From: Neobacillus muris
Lineage (GTDB): Bacteria > Bacillota > Bacilli > Bacillales > Cytobacillaceae
DNA: 64,000 bases
Assembly (NCBI RefSeq): GCF_943193175.1
Contig: NZ_CALPDF010000013.1
Location: forward strand, 1-64,000
Direction: 5' to 3'
The position numbers and the translations under genes were made by a program. Shown piece after piece: positions 8,566 to 16,890 of the stretch. Below the pieces are notes generated by a model that had not been told where the DNA came from, searched no databases, and saw only the letters and a list, made by a program, of their open reading frames with translations. Numbering within the stretch: position 1 is the stretch's first letter; each line of letters starts with the position of its first letter.

Positions 8566-9810
8566 ATGAATGGCACAAAACAGGCTGCCGGGGGACAAAT
8601 CTGGGGATTGAAGAAGGAGTCCGCTTCCAGCCGAAAATTATTGGGGATCGCCGGCATGGGCTGGATGTTTGATGCGATGGACGTCGGAATGCTGTCATTT
8701 ATCCTGGCCGCCTTGCAGACTGAGTGGCAGCTGACCCCGGGACAAATGGGCTGGATTGGCAGCATCAACTCCATCGGGATGGCTGCCGGGGCATTTATTT
8801 TTGGGATTATGGCCGATAAAGTCGGACGTAAACAGGTCTTTATCATTACGTTATTGCTGTTTTCATTAGCGAGCGGTGCATCGGCCTTTGCCACCACGTT
8901 TACCGTCTTTATTATACTAAGATTTCTCATTGGCATGGGATTGGGCGGAGAACTTCCGGTCGCCTCTACGCTGGTTTCGGAGAGTGTTCCGGCTGAAAAG
9001 CGCGGCAGGACAGTCGTTCTCTTGGAAAGCTTTTGGGCTGGCGGCTGGCTGGCGGCTGCCGTCATTTCCTATTTTATCATTCCAAAGTATGGCTGGCAGA
9101 CGGCCCTCATTATAAGCGCCCTCCCTGCCCTGTATGGATTGTATTTGCGGATTGGGCTTCCGGATTCGCCAAAATACACCGAGATGCAAGCAAAGCCAAA
9201 GCCAACGGTTGCCCAAAGCTTAAAGGATTTATGGTCCAAGGGTCATGGCCGGCAGACGGCAGTACTGTGGATTGTCTGGTTTTGTGTGGTGTTCTCCTAC
9301 TATGGCATGTTTTTGTGGCTCCCGAGTGTCATGGTGATGAAGGGCTTCAGCTTAATTCAGAGCTTTCAATACGTGCTGATCATGACACTGGCACAGCTGC
9401 CAGGCTATTTTACCGCTGCTTGGTTTATTGAAAAAATCGGACGGAAATTTGTATTGGGCGCCTATCTCATCGGGACTGCCGTGAGTGCCTATTTCTTCGG
9501 CACCGCTGACTCGCTCGGCCTGTTAATGGCATCCGGCATCCTGCTATCCTTTTTTAACCTTGGAGCCTGGGGCGGCCTTTACGCCTACACGCCGGAGCAA
9601 TACCCGACCTCGATCCGGGCAACTGGAACAGGAATGGCGGCGGCGGTCGGAAGGCTGGGAGGCGTGCTGGGACCGCTGTTGGTCGGCAGCTTTGTTGCGC
9701 GGAATGTATCGGTATCGATGATTTTTACGATCTTTTGTATAGCCGTCTTAGTTGGCGCCTTTACTGTCTTATTTTTGGGAAAAGAAACGAAAAAACAAGA
9801 ATTAGCATAA
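8566..9810 (+). CDS. niaP: MFS transporter, NiaP/YceI-like
   Basis: This 414-residue major facilitator has twelve predicted membrane helices and the signature DKVGRKQ between helices 2 and 3 (about residues 85-91). A related EKIGRK occurs in the second half. Overall similarity is to the sugar/metabolite transporter branch that includes B. subtilis YceI (NaiP), a niacin permease. Family membership is secure; the niacin substrate is inferred from remembered similarity and from the operator-like repeat upstream. It starts at ATG behind a GGAGG site and is monocistronic, followed by a terminator at 9826. Confidence 0.75.
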   Translation: MNGTKQAAGGQIWGLKKESASSRKLLGIAGMGWMFDAMDVGMLSFILAALQTEWQLTPGQMGWIGSINSIGMAAGAFIFGIMADKVGRKQVFIITLLLFSLASGASAFATTFTVFIILRFLIGMGLGGELPVASTLVSESVPAEKRGRTVVLLESFWAGGWLAAAVISYFIIPKYGWQTALIISALPALYGLYLRIGLPDSPKYTEMQAKPKPTVAQSLKDLWSKGHGRQTAVLWIVWFCVVFSYYGMFLWLPSVMVMKGFSLIQSFQYVLIMTLAQLPGYFTAAWFIEKIGRKFVLGAYLIGTAVSAYFFGTADSLGLLMASGILLSFFNLGAWGGLYAYTPEQYPTSIRATGTGMAAAVGRLGGVLGPLLVGSFVARNVSVSMIFTIFCIAVLVGAFTVLFLGKETKKQELA

Positions 9811-9825
9811 TAAATTAGGGAATAG

Positions 9826-9853
9826 GATCTCTCGCTTGAGAGGTCTTTTTTTA
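9826..9853 (+). terminator. intrinsic terminator of the MFS gene
   Basis: An 8-bp stem, GATCTCTC with GAGAGGTC, has loop GCTT and is followed by seven T. Confidence 0.85.
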
Positions 9854-10001
9854 TGTTGGAAAAACCGAAATCATTTTGGGACAAAACTTTTAGGAACCTA
9901 GCTGTTTTCCAGTCTTTGGTCCTTTATTGAGTTAACACTATAAAGACTATAGAAATATTAATATTTATTATTTTCTAAATTATTTTAAAAAAACAAATCT
10001 T

Positions 10002-10035
10002 TTGACTAGACGAACGACCTATTATTATGTACAAT
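10002..10035 (+). promoter_or_regulatory. putative promoter of the liv operon
   Basis: A good -35 box TTGACT lies at 10002-10007. Possible -10 boxes are TATTAT (10023) or TATGTA (10026). An AT-rich tract lies upstream. The start site cannot be fixed. Confidence 0.4.
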
Positions 10036-10107
10036 GTTTTCAGAATATTATCTCTTTTTAGATAAGTAAAGATAACTTGGGAAATTTTATAAAACGGGGG
10101 TAAAGAA

Positions 10108-11289
10108 ATGAGAAAAAGAAAACTTGCTGGAATATTCATGTCGCTAATGGCAGCGGCAGGTGTTATTGCCGGCTGCAGTTCATCCAGTTCAAGCGGCGGC
10201 GGAAGTGACGAAGGCGGAGAGATCAAGATTGGCGCGAACCTGGAACTGTCGGGCGGTGTGGCATCCTACGGCCAATCTATTAAAGAAGGCATTGATTTGG
10301 CACTCGAGGAAATTAACAAAGAGGGAATTGACGGGAAAAAGATCAAGCTTGTCACTTATGACAATAAGTCAGAAGCACCAGAAGCAATTGCCGGTGCAAC
10401 CAAGCTGATCAGCCAGGATAAGGTTGCGGCGATCATCGGCTCAGCGACGAGCGGAAATACGAAGGCCCAAATTGAAATTGCCCAAAGCAACAGCACACCT
10501 TTATTAACACCTACTGGCACGGCTTCTGATGTAACCGTGAAAGACGGCAAACTGAATGATTTCGTTTTCCGTACCTGTTTCATTGACCCGTTCCAAGGGA
10601 CGGTTGCAGCCCAGTTCGCAGCGCAGGATCTGAAGGTAAAAACGGCAGCGATCTTTATTGACAGTTCAAGTGACTACTCAAAAGGTTTGGCCGATTCCTT
10701 TAAAGAGAAATTTGAGGCAGAAGGCGGAAAAATTGTAACGCAAGAGGCATATGTGGCAAAAGATACTGACTTTCATTCCCAGTTAACGAATATAAAAGGA
10801 AAAAATCCTGATTTCGTGTTTATTCCTGGCTATTATGAGGAAGTCGGCCTGATTGTCAAACAAGCCCGTGAATTAGGCCTTACGGTTCCATTAATGGGAG
10901 CTGACGGATGGGATTCTCCTACATTAGTTGACCTTGCTGGAAAAGAGGCATTAAACAATACATTTATCACAAATCACTATTCCTCTGGCGATGACGATGC
11001 TAAGGTACAAGAATTTGTCAAGGCATTTAAAGCCAAGTACAAGGACAAATCTCCAGATGCCTTCAATGCTTTAGGATATGATTCTGCTTATTTCATTGCC
11101 GATGCGATTAAGCGTGCCGGCAGCAGCGACCCTAAGAAAATTCAAAAGGCGCTTGCCGAAACAGATGGACTTGAGCTGGTTACGGGTGTCATGAAGCTTG
11201 ATAAGAACCATGATCCGATTAAGTCTGCGGTCATCCTTGAATATAATGATGGCGAGCAGCAATTCAAATCAAAGGTAGACCCTGAATAG
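10108..11289 (+). CDS. livJ: branched-chain amino acid ABC transporter substrate-binding lipoprotein
   Basis: This 393-residue extracellular binding protein delivers leucine, isoleucine or valine (or a related amino acid or amide) to LivHMGF. A lipoprotein signal peptide ends in VIAGC, with the lipidated Cys at 23, followed by a Ser/Gly linker and a periplasmic-binding type 1 fold. It starts at ATG behind AACGGGGGTAA. It is the first gene of a five-gene operon. A stable hairpin between it and livH probably lets it be made in excess over the membrane parts, as is common for binding proteins. Confidence 0.92.
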   Translation: MRKRKLAGIFMSLMAAAGVIAGCSSSSSSGGGSDEGGEIKIGANLELSGGVASYGQSIKEGIDLALEEINKEGIDGKKIKLVTYDNKSEAPEAIAGATKLISQDKVAAIIGSATSGNTKAQIEIAQSNSTPLLTPTGTASDVTVKDGKLNDFVFRTCFIDPFQGTVAAQFAAQDLKVKTAAIFIDSSSDYSKGLADSFKEKFEAEGGKIVTQEAYVAKDTDFHSQLTNIKGKNPDFVFIPGYYEEVGLIVKQARELGLTVPLMGADGWDSPTLVDLAGKEALNNTFITNHYSSGDDDAKVQEFVKAFKAKYKDKSPDAFNALGYDSAYFIADAIKRAGSSDPKKIQKALAETDGLELVTGVMKLDKNHDPIKSAVILEYNDGEQQFKSKVDPE

Positions 11290-11298
11290 AATAGCAAT

Positions 11299-11332
11299 GA
11301 ATAGGGAGAGCGGGGTCTCCCTATTCGCTTTT
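11299..11332 (+). terminator. intercistronic hairpin between livJ and livH
   Basis: A perfect 10-bp stem (GAATAGGGAG with CTCCCTATTC) is followed by GCTTTT. The T-run is short and the liv genes continue 28 bp later, so it probably acts as a partial terminator or mRNA stabiliser favouring livJ expression. Confidence 0.75.
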
Positions 11333-11360
11333 AAAGTCCTTTCTAAGGAGTGTTTTGGAC

Positions 11361-12242
11361 ATGGAACAATTTATACAGCAGCTGGTTAACGGTATTTCCT
11401 TGGGGAGTATCTACGCGTTGATTGCCCTTGGCTATACGATGGTATACGGAATTGTGAAACTGATTAACTTCGCCCATGGGGACGTCTTCATGGTCGGCGC
11501 ATTTATTGGCTTTTATTCGATTACGATATTAGATTTGGGATTTTTCCCGGCATTGTTAATCTCCATGGCAGCTTGCGCCATCTTTGGGGTGTTAATTGAA
11601 CGGATTGCTTACAAGCCGCTAAGGAATGCGACAAGGATTGCGGCATTGATCACCGCCATAGGCGTATCGCTGTTCATTGAGTATGGAACGATTTATCTTC
11701 GCGGTGCACAGCCGGAGGCGTACCCGAATGATGCAGTTCCGTTAAAAAGCATCGAGCTTTTTGGTGTGAAAATCAGCGGCCAGTCGATTCTGATACTAGC
11801 CGTATCGATCATCTTAATGATTGTCCTTCAATTCATTGTCCATAAAACCAAGATTGGCAAAGCCATGAGGGCGGTTTCCCATGACATGGATGCAGCCAGA
11901 TTAATGGGGATTAATGTCAACAACACGATATCTGCTACATTTGCGATCGGCTCTGCTCTTGCCGGGGCTGCCGGCGTCATTTTTGGCATGTATTATACAA
12001 AAATTGACCCATTAATGGGGATTATCCCGGGATTGAAGGCATTTGTCGCGGCAGTATTAGGCGGAATCGGCATGATTCCTGGCGCGATGGTCGGGGGATT
12101 GCTGCTCGGTGTTATCGAGGCTCTCGTAAGTGCAGTCGGCGGTTCACTATGGCGCGATGCCGTTGCCTTTGTTGTCCTTATTTTAATATTAATTTTCCGC
12201 CCTGCCGGCCTTTTTGGCAAAAATGTCAGGGAAAAGGTGTAG
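11361..12242 (+). CDS. livH: branched-chain amino acid ABC transporter permease LivH
   Basis: This 293-residue membrane subunit has about eight helices. The N-terminal segment GSIYALIALGYTMVYGI followed by NFAHGD is the LivH signature. ATG 11361 lies 10 bp after TAAGGAG and is preferred over an in-frame TTG only 4 bp after it. It pairs with LivM to form the channel. Conserved GLKAFVAAVLGGIG near residues 225-238 is the coupling region contacting the ATPases. Confidence 0.93.
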   Translation: MEQFIQQLVNGISLGSIYALIALGYTMVYGIVKLINFAHGDVFMVGAFIGFYSITILDLGFFPALLISMAACAIFGVLIERIAYKPLRNATRIAALITAIGVSLFIEYGTIYLRGAQPEAYPNDAVPLKSIELFGVKISGQSILILAVSIILMIVLQFIVHKTKIGKAMRAVSHDMDAARLMGINVNNTISATFAIGSALAGAAGVIFGMYYTKIDPLMGIIPGLKAFVAAVLGGIGMIPGAMVGGLLLGVIEALVSAVGGSLWRDAVAFVVLILILIFRPAGLFGKNVREKV

Positions 12243-12254
12243 GGGGCGAGAGAT

Positions 12255-13229
12255 ATGGCGAAAAGTACAAAAAATGTAAAGAGTTTTTGGGGCACCATCG
12301 TGTTAGTGATTATTTTGTCCGTCGTCATCCAATTTCTCATTAATGGGGGTACGCTAAACCCGTTTTATGTCAATACCTTATATTCGATTGGCATTAATAT
12401 TATCTTGGCTGCCAGCCTGCATTTAATTATCGGGATTACCGGGCAGTTTTCGATTGGACATGCTGGCTTCCTTGCTGTTGGTGCCTATGCCTCGGCGATT
12501 GTCACGATGAAATTGGCGCTGCCGTTCCCGGTTGCCATAATAGCCGCAGGGCTGGCTGCAGCGGTTGCCGGATTGATTATCGGGATTCCGACATTAAGGC
12601 TGCGCGGCGATTATTTGGCAATTGCTACGCTCGGGTTTGGCGAGATTGTCCGGATTGCCTTTTTAAATATTGACTATGTCGGCGGTGCCAGCGGGATGAC
12701 GGTTTCCCATCTGATCACCTGGCCAATTCTGATTACCTGTGTCTTGATCACCATCATTGTTATTGTGAACTTTACGAATTCCACCCATGGCCGGGCATGT
12801 CTGGCGATAAGGGAAAACGAAATTGCGGCAGATGCGATGGGAATCAATACGACCTTTTATAAGGTCATGGCGTTTGCGATTGGCGCCTTTTTTGCCGGCG
12901 TGGCCGGAGCCCTGCATGCCCATAACTTTTATATTATTCAGCCTGTCAACTTTGGCTTTTTAAAATCGTTTGATATTTTGATCTTTGTGGTGCTTGGCGG
13001 ACTTGGCAGTATGTCCGGATCCGTCATCGCGGCGATTTTACTGACGATTATTTCCACCTTCCTGTCCAGCTATCCGGAAGTGCGGATGGTCATCTACAGC
13101 CTGGTGCTGATTGTGATGATGCTGTTCCGTCCGCAGGGGTTAATGGGCACCAAAGAAATTACCGCATTCTTTAAGGCTGGCCGGTCTGCTAAAGGAGGCA
13201 TGCAAAATGACAAACACACCGTTGCTTAA
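12255..13229 (+). CDS. livM: branched-chain amino acid ABC transporter permease LivM
   Basis: This 324-residue partner of LivH has about nine membrane segments. The GQFSIGHAGFLAVGAYASA stretch (about 61-79) is typical of LivM. It is preceded by AGGGGGCGAGAG and an ATG 13 bp after livH. Its last 23 bases overlap the start of livG, so translation is coupled. The C-terminal FRPQGLMG motif is also a family hallmark. Confidence 0.93.
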   Translation: MAKSTKNVKSFWGTIVLVIILSVVIQFLINGGTLNPFYVNTLYSIGINIILAASLHLIIGITGQFSIGHAGFLAVGAYASAIVTMKLALPFPVAIIAAGLAAAVAGLIIGIPTLRLRGDYLAIATLGFGEIVRIAFLNIDYVGGASGMTVSHLITWPILITCVLITIIVIVNFTNSTHGRACLAIRENEIAADAMGINTTFYKVMAFAIGAFFAGVAGALHAHNFYIIQPVNFGFLKSFDILIFVVLGGLGSMSGSVIAAILLTIISTFLSSYPEVRMVIYSLVLIVMMLFRPQGLMGTKEITAFFKAGRSAKGGMQNDKHTVA

Positions 13230-13983
13230 AGTCGATCATGCCGGCATCCGCTTTGGCGGTTTAAGGGCTGTATCGGATGTTAATATGGAATTGAAAGAAG
13301 GAGAATTGGCCGGATTAATTGGTCCTAACGGTGCTGGAAAAACTACCTTTTTCAACCTGCTGACAGGGGTTTATGTTCCAACCGAGGGCAGCATTTTGCT
13401 GGATGGCAAAAGGTTAAACGGTCTGGCCCCGTATAAAATTACGAAAAAGGGCATCAGCCGGACGTTTCAAAACATAAGGCTATTCAGTGACTTGACGGTA
13501 TTGGATAATGTAAAGGTGGCTTACCACTCGCTTGCCAAACATTCGATCGCCAGCTCAATCCTGAGGCTTCCTTCCCACTTCTCGGGAGAGAAGGAAATGG
13601 AAGAAAAGGCGATCGAATTTTTGAAAATTTTTAAGCTGGATGGCGTGATGGAGGAGCAGGCAAAAAATCTGCCGTACGGGCAGCAGCGCCGGCTGGAAAT
13701 TGCCCGGGCTTTGGCTGCAAATCCGCGGCTGCTCCTGCTCGATGAACCGGCGGCTGGGATGAATCCTCAGGAGACAGAGGAACTGATGAATCTTATCGCG
13801 TTAATCCGGGAGAAATTTTCATTAACGATTTTGTTGATTGAGCATGATATGAATCTAGTAATGGGTGTTTGCGAGAGGATTTATGTGCTGGACCATGGCC
13901 AATTGATTGCCGACGGCACGCCGGAACAAATCAGAAACAATCCAAAAGTCATCGAAGCGTATCTCGGCGAGGAGGTCTCTTAA
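13207..13983 (+). CDS. livG: branched-chain amino acid ABC transporter ATPase LivG
   Basis: This 258-residue ATPase has Walker [10 protein letters not shown]. The LivG-type sequence [11 protein letters not shown] follows about 50 residues later. The signature is atypical ([15 protein letters not shown]), as usual for LivG, and Walker B is [13 protein letters not shown]. The ATG lies inside livM (23-bp overlap), behind AAAGGAGG. It forms the ATPase pair with LivF. Confidence 0.94.
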   Translation: MTNTPLLKVDHAGIRFGGLRAVSDVNMELKEGELAGLIGPNGAGKTTFFNLLTGVYVPTEGSILLDGKRLNGLAPYKITKKGISRTFQNIRLFSDLTVLDNVKVAYHSLAKHSIASSILRLPSHFSGEKEMEEKAIEFLKIFKLDGVMEEQAKNLPYGQQRRLEIARALAANPRLLLLDEPAAGMNPQETEELMNLIALIREKFSLTILLIEHDMNLVMGVCERIYVLDHGQLIADGTPEQIRNNPKVIEAYLGEEVS

Positions 13984-13984
13984 C

Positions 13985-14692
13985 ATGCTGAAAATTAAGG
14001 ATATCAACGTTTATTACGGCAATATTCATGCCTTAAAGGGAGTCTCGCTGGATATTCAGGCTGGTGAGATTGTGACACTAATTGGGGCCAATGGGGCGGG
14101 AAAAAGTACGCTGTTAAAAACGATTTCCGGTTTATTAAAACCAAAAAGCGGCGAGATTCTGTTTGAAGGCGAGCATTTGGCAGGCAAGGTTCCGCAGACG
14201 ATTGTGAAACGGGGAATTTCGCAGGTCCCGGAAGGACGCCGCGTGTTTGCAAATATGTCGGTGGAGGAGAATCTGGAATTGGGTGCTTACCTGCGCAAGG
14301 ATAAAAGTGGCATCCAAGAGGATTTCCAGAAGGTCTATCAATTATTTCCACGCCTGCATGAACGCCTTAAGCAGCAGTCCGGCACGCTGTCAGGGGGAGA
14401 ACAGCAGATGCTGGCAATGGGGCGTGCGTTAATGGCCCGCCCTAGGCTGCTTTTGCTTGATGAACCATCGATGGGGCTGGCACCGCTGCTGGTCAAGACC
14501 ATCTTCCGGATCATTGAGGAAATCAACCAAACCGGAACAACCATCCTGCTCGTAGAACAAAATGCCAATATGGCACTATCGATTGCTGACCGTGCTTATG
14601 TCATCGAAACAGGAAAAATAGTCGCCTCGGGCACAGCTGAAGAACTAGGGGAAAGCGACCAAATTCGAAATGCCTATCTTGGCGGGCACTAA
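13985..14692 (+). CDS. livF: branched-chain amino acid ABC transporter ATPase LivF
   Basis: This 235-residue ATPase has Walker A GANGAGKST, the LivF hallmark ISQVPEGRRVF, signature LSGGEQQMLAMGRAL and Walker B LLLLDEPSMGLAP. ATG 13985 follows GAGGAGG, one base after the livG stop. It is the last gene of the operon and ends at a bidirectional terminator shared with the convergent radical SAM gene. Confidence 0.94.
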   Translation: MLKIKDINVYYGNIHALKGVSLDIQAGEIVTLIGANGAGKSTLLKTISGLLKPKSGEILFEGEHLAGKVPQTIVKRGISQVPEGRRVFANMSVEENLELGAYLRKDKSGIQEDFQKVYQLFPRLHERLKQQSGTLSGGEQQMLAMGRALMARPRLLLLDEPSMGLAPLLVKTIFRIIEEINQTGTTILLVEQNANMALSIADRAYVIETGKIVASGTAEELGESDQIRNAYLGGH

Positions 14693-14736
14693 AAAAAAGA
14701 AGCGGGATTTGGAAGATCCAATTCCCGCTATTTTTA
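14692..14736. terminator. bidirectional terminator between livF and the radical SAM gene
   Basis: A 12-bp stem with one mismatch (AGCGGGATTTGG with CCAATTCCCGCT, 14701-14729) is flanked by a run of A on the left and T on the right. It can end transcripts from both sides. Confidence 0.88.
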
Positions 14737-16542
14737 CATATCTGCCTTTCTCCGTTCAGCATCGAGCTTGAATTGATATCGGTGCTGCGGCTGGAGCATA
14801 TGTTTGAACTTGATTTTATATTCCTCATACAGTTGTTCAAGACCCACCAATGCAAGGGAGAAGAAGTTGGCATAATTCTTTTGTACCTCCCACTTCAACT
14901 CGTTCTTGCCGCAAATGCTGTACTTGTTTAATTGTTCAATTTCCTCTTGGAGCTTATCCAGTTCCGGCTTTTGCTGTTCCACAGGAAGCGCCAAAATATA
15001 GTCGATTTTTTCAATATATGCCTGTGATTTTTCAATCTTCTCTTTGATTTCAAGATGTCCGGCCTTGTCAATCAAGTGATACCTTAATTTAAAGTCGTTC
15101 AGCTTCTGGGCGGCTTCATAGGTCGAATTGACGATGTCATCCCGGGTCATTTCCTTTGTTTCGAAGCTTAACATATGCTTCCAGGATGGCTGGCATATTG
15201 CCTGGCGGTGATCCTCCAGCGTGTGGCAGAATTTTTTATAGCCATAGATTTCCGGATGCTCAAATGCCGGGCTGGCCGGATCCAGGAACGGCGCCAGCGG
15301 GGCAACAAAGTAGAAAATTCTCGGATCCTTGTTGCAGGCAAGATGGATTTGCTCGCAAAAATCAATGTTGGCAACGGCGCTTTGATACGTCTGGCCAGGC
15401 ACTCCGACCATGAAGAACAGGTCGATTTTTTTACAGCTGTGCTTTAACGCGAAATTTAAGGTTTCGATAACCTTTTGGTTGGTGCAGTTAAATTTCCCAT
15501 TGAATCGGCGGAGGCCCTCTTCATAGGTTTCCAAAGTAATTTCAATGCTGTATTTTGGACAGCTGTCCTCCATCATTTTAAAGAATTCCTCATCGGCATA
15601 TTGGAATAATTCAAACACAATTTCATTTTTCAAATTCAGTTCTTTTAATCCGCTGAAAAATTCCCTCACATACTCGCGTCCGCCTTGGCGCAGATCATGC
15701 AGGATAAAGATCGGCGCCCGGCTGAATCGGGAAATAAATTGGATATCCTCAATCAGCTTTTTCGGGGACCGTAACGCCAGCTGGTTCCGGTTGCAGTTCT
15801 GGTCGTAGGCATCTCGGGAACCGCCGCAGATCAGGCAGTTTTGTGTGCAGCCGCGGGCTGTCAGCAAGGCGGTGTTCGGGTATTGCAGCCAGCCGTTGTA
15901 TGGCAGCGGATCAAGGAAATTCCGGTATTTGAACACGGAGCGCACCGTATAACGGTAGCCAGGAACGTCCACATCATCCAAGTCGGAAGGGACATACGTA
16001 ATGGGGTTATAGCCGATTTCCTTGCCTTTTTTCCAGGTCAGATTCGGGATATCCGCATAATGGGTATTTCCGGTCTCCAATTTATTCATCAATAGCAGCA
16101 TCAGCTTTTCGGTGGAGTCACCGCGCATTACGAAATCGATGAACGAATATTCAATCAATTCCTTGTGGTAGTAGGTCGAGGATAGCCCGCCGAAGATTAT
16201 TGGCGTTGTTGGGTGGAGCTCCTTTACCAGCTTCGCCAATTCAATGCTGCCATGGGCATGCGGCAGCCAGTGCAGGTCAATTCCGAACGCACGTGTTTTT
16301 ATATTTCTTAGTTTTTTCTCCACATCAAAGGATTCGCTCATTAACATTCTGTTTGCTATATTGATAATCTTGACCCGCAGGCCGTATTGTTCTAAATAAT
16401 CCGCAATGCTCGTAAGCCCTATCGGATACATTTCAAAAACGGGCGATGATGGGACCACATCGCTGATTGGGCCGGCAAGCAGGGAATTTTTCCGAAAGTC
16501 GTAAACACTTGGTGCATGCAGCAGCACTAAATCATATTTCAT
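14734..16542 (-). CDS. B12-binding radical SAM protein
   Basis: This 602-residue protein has an N-terminal cobalamin-binding-like domain (about 1-180) and a radical SAM core with the cluster motif CTQNCLIC (CxxxCxxC, about residue 234). A helical C-terminal region of about 150 residues contains a Glu/Lys-rich coiled segment. It resembles the archaeal Ta0216-type group of B12/radical SAM proteins, whose substrate is unknown to me. ATG 16542 lies after GGAGTGAGAAGG; an in-frame GTG nine bases upstream has no ribosome site. It is monocistronic. A TTGTGA-N6-TCACAA palindrome lies 73 bp upstream, suggesting oxygen or redox control. Confidence 0.85.
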   Translation of the reverse strand: MKYDLVLLHAPSVYDFRKNSLLAGPISDVVPSSPVFEMYPIGLTSIADYLEQYGLRVKIINIANRMLMSESFDVEKKLRNIKTRAFGIDLHWLPHAHGSIELAKLVKELHPTTPIIFGGLSSTYYHKELIEYSFIDFVMRGDSTEKLMLLLMNKLETGNTHYADIPNLTWKKGKEIGYNPITYVPSDLDDVDVPGYRYTVRSVFKYRNFLDPLPYNGWLQYPNTALLTARGCTQNCLICGGSRDAYDQNCNRNQLALRSPKKLIEDIQFISRFSRAPIFILHDLRQGGREYVREFFSGLKELNLKNEIVFELFQYADEEFFKMMEDSCPKYSIEITLETYEEGLRRFNGKFNCTNQKVIETLNFALKHSCKKIDLFFMVGVPGQTYQSAVANIDFCEQIHLACNKDPRIFYFVAPLAPFLDPASPAFEHPEIYGYKKFCHTLEDHRQAICQPSWKHMLSFETKEMTRDDIVNSTYEAAQKLNDFKLRYHLIDKAGHLEIKEKIEKSQAYIEKIDYILALPVEQQKPELDKLQEEIEQLNKYSICGKNELKWEVQKNYANFFSLALVGLEQLYEEYKIKFKHMLQPQHRYQFKLDAERRKADM

Positions 16543-16890
16543 CCTTCTCACTCCAACTCGTATTTGCTGAAAGACAGCATATTTTTATGTCATAAGTCCA
16601 CAAGAGGCTTGGATTTGTGATGTTTTTCACAAGAATAAGTAAATGACTATAGAAGAAATTCTATCTTGCTGCTACTAGTTTACTATAATAAAAGCTTGCT
16701 GCATGGCGAAACATTGACGAATTTTCGTTAATTTTGTGGAAATTCTGTGGAAATGGTTTGTTTTTATTGGGAAAATTAATGAAATCATAGGAATACTTTA
16801 CTCCTATATTGTGTTTTGATATGTAAATAAAGTAAACTTAAATTAACAGAAAATTGGATAATTTAGCGGCGGAATGGTGGTGCTAGGGGA
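16543..16890. other. divergent intergenic region
   Basis: This 348-bp gap separates the divergent radical SAM and histidine kinase genes. It contains the TTGTGA-N6-TCACAA operator-like palindrome and AT-rich sequence suitable for promoters on both sides. I cannot assign the boxes with confidence, and no open reading frame or structured RNA is apparent. Confidence 0.6.
16615..16632. promoter_or_regulatory. Fnr/Rex-type operator candidate
   Basis: The perfect inverted repeat TTGTGA-TGTTTT-TCACAA fits the CRP/Fnr pattern TGTGA-N6-TCACA used by Fnr in Bacillus. It differs by one base from the Rex pattern TTGTGAA-N4-TTCACAA. It is placed to control the radical SAM gene on the minus strand, and possibly the kinase gene on the plus strand. 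Confidence 0.55.

Noticed and set aside
15175..15447. Antisense ORFs within the radical SAM gene
   Set aside because: They are shadows of a clear coding frame on the minus strand.
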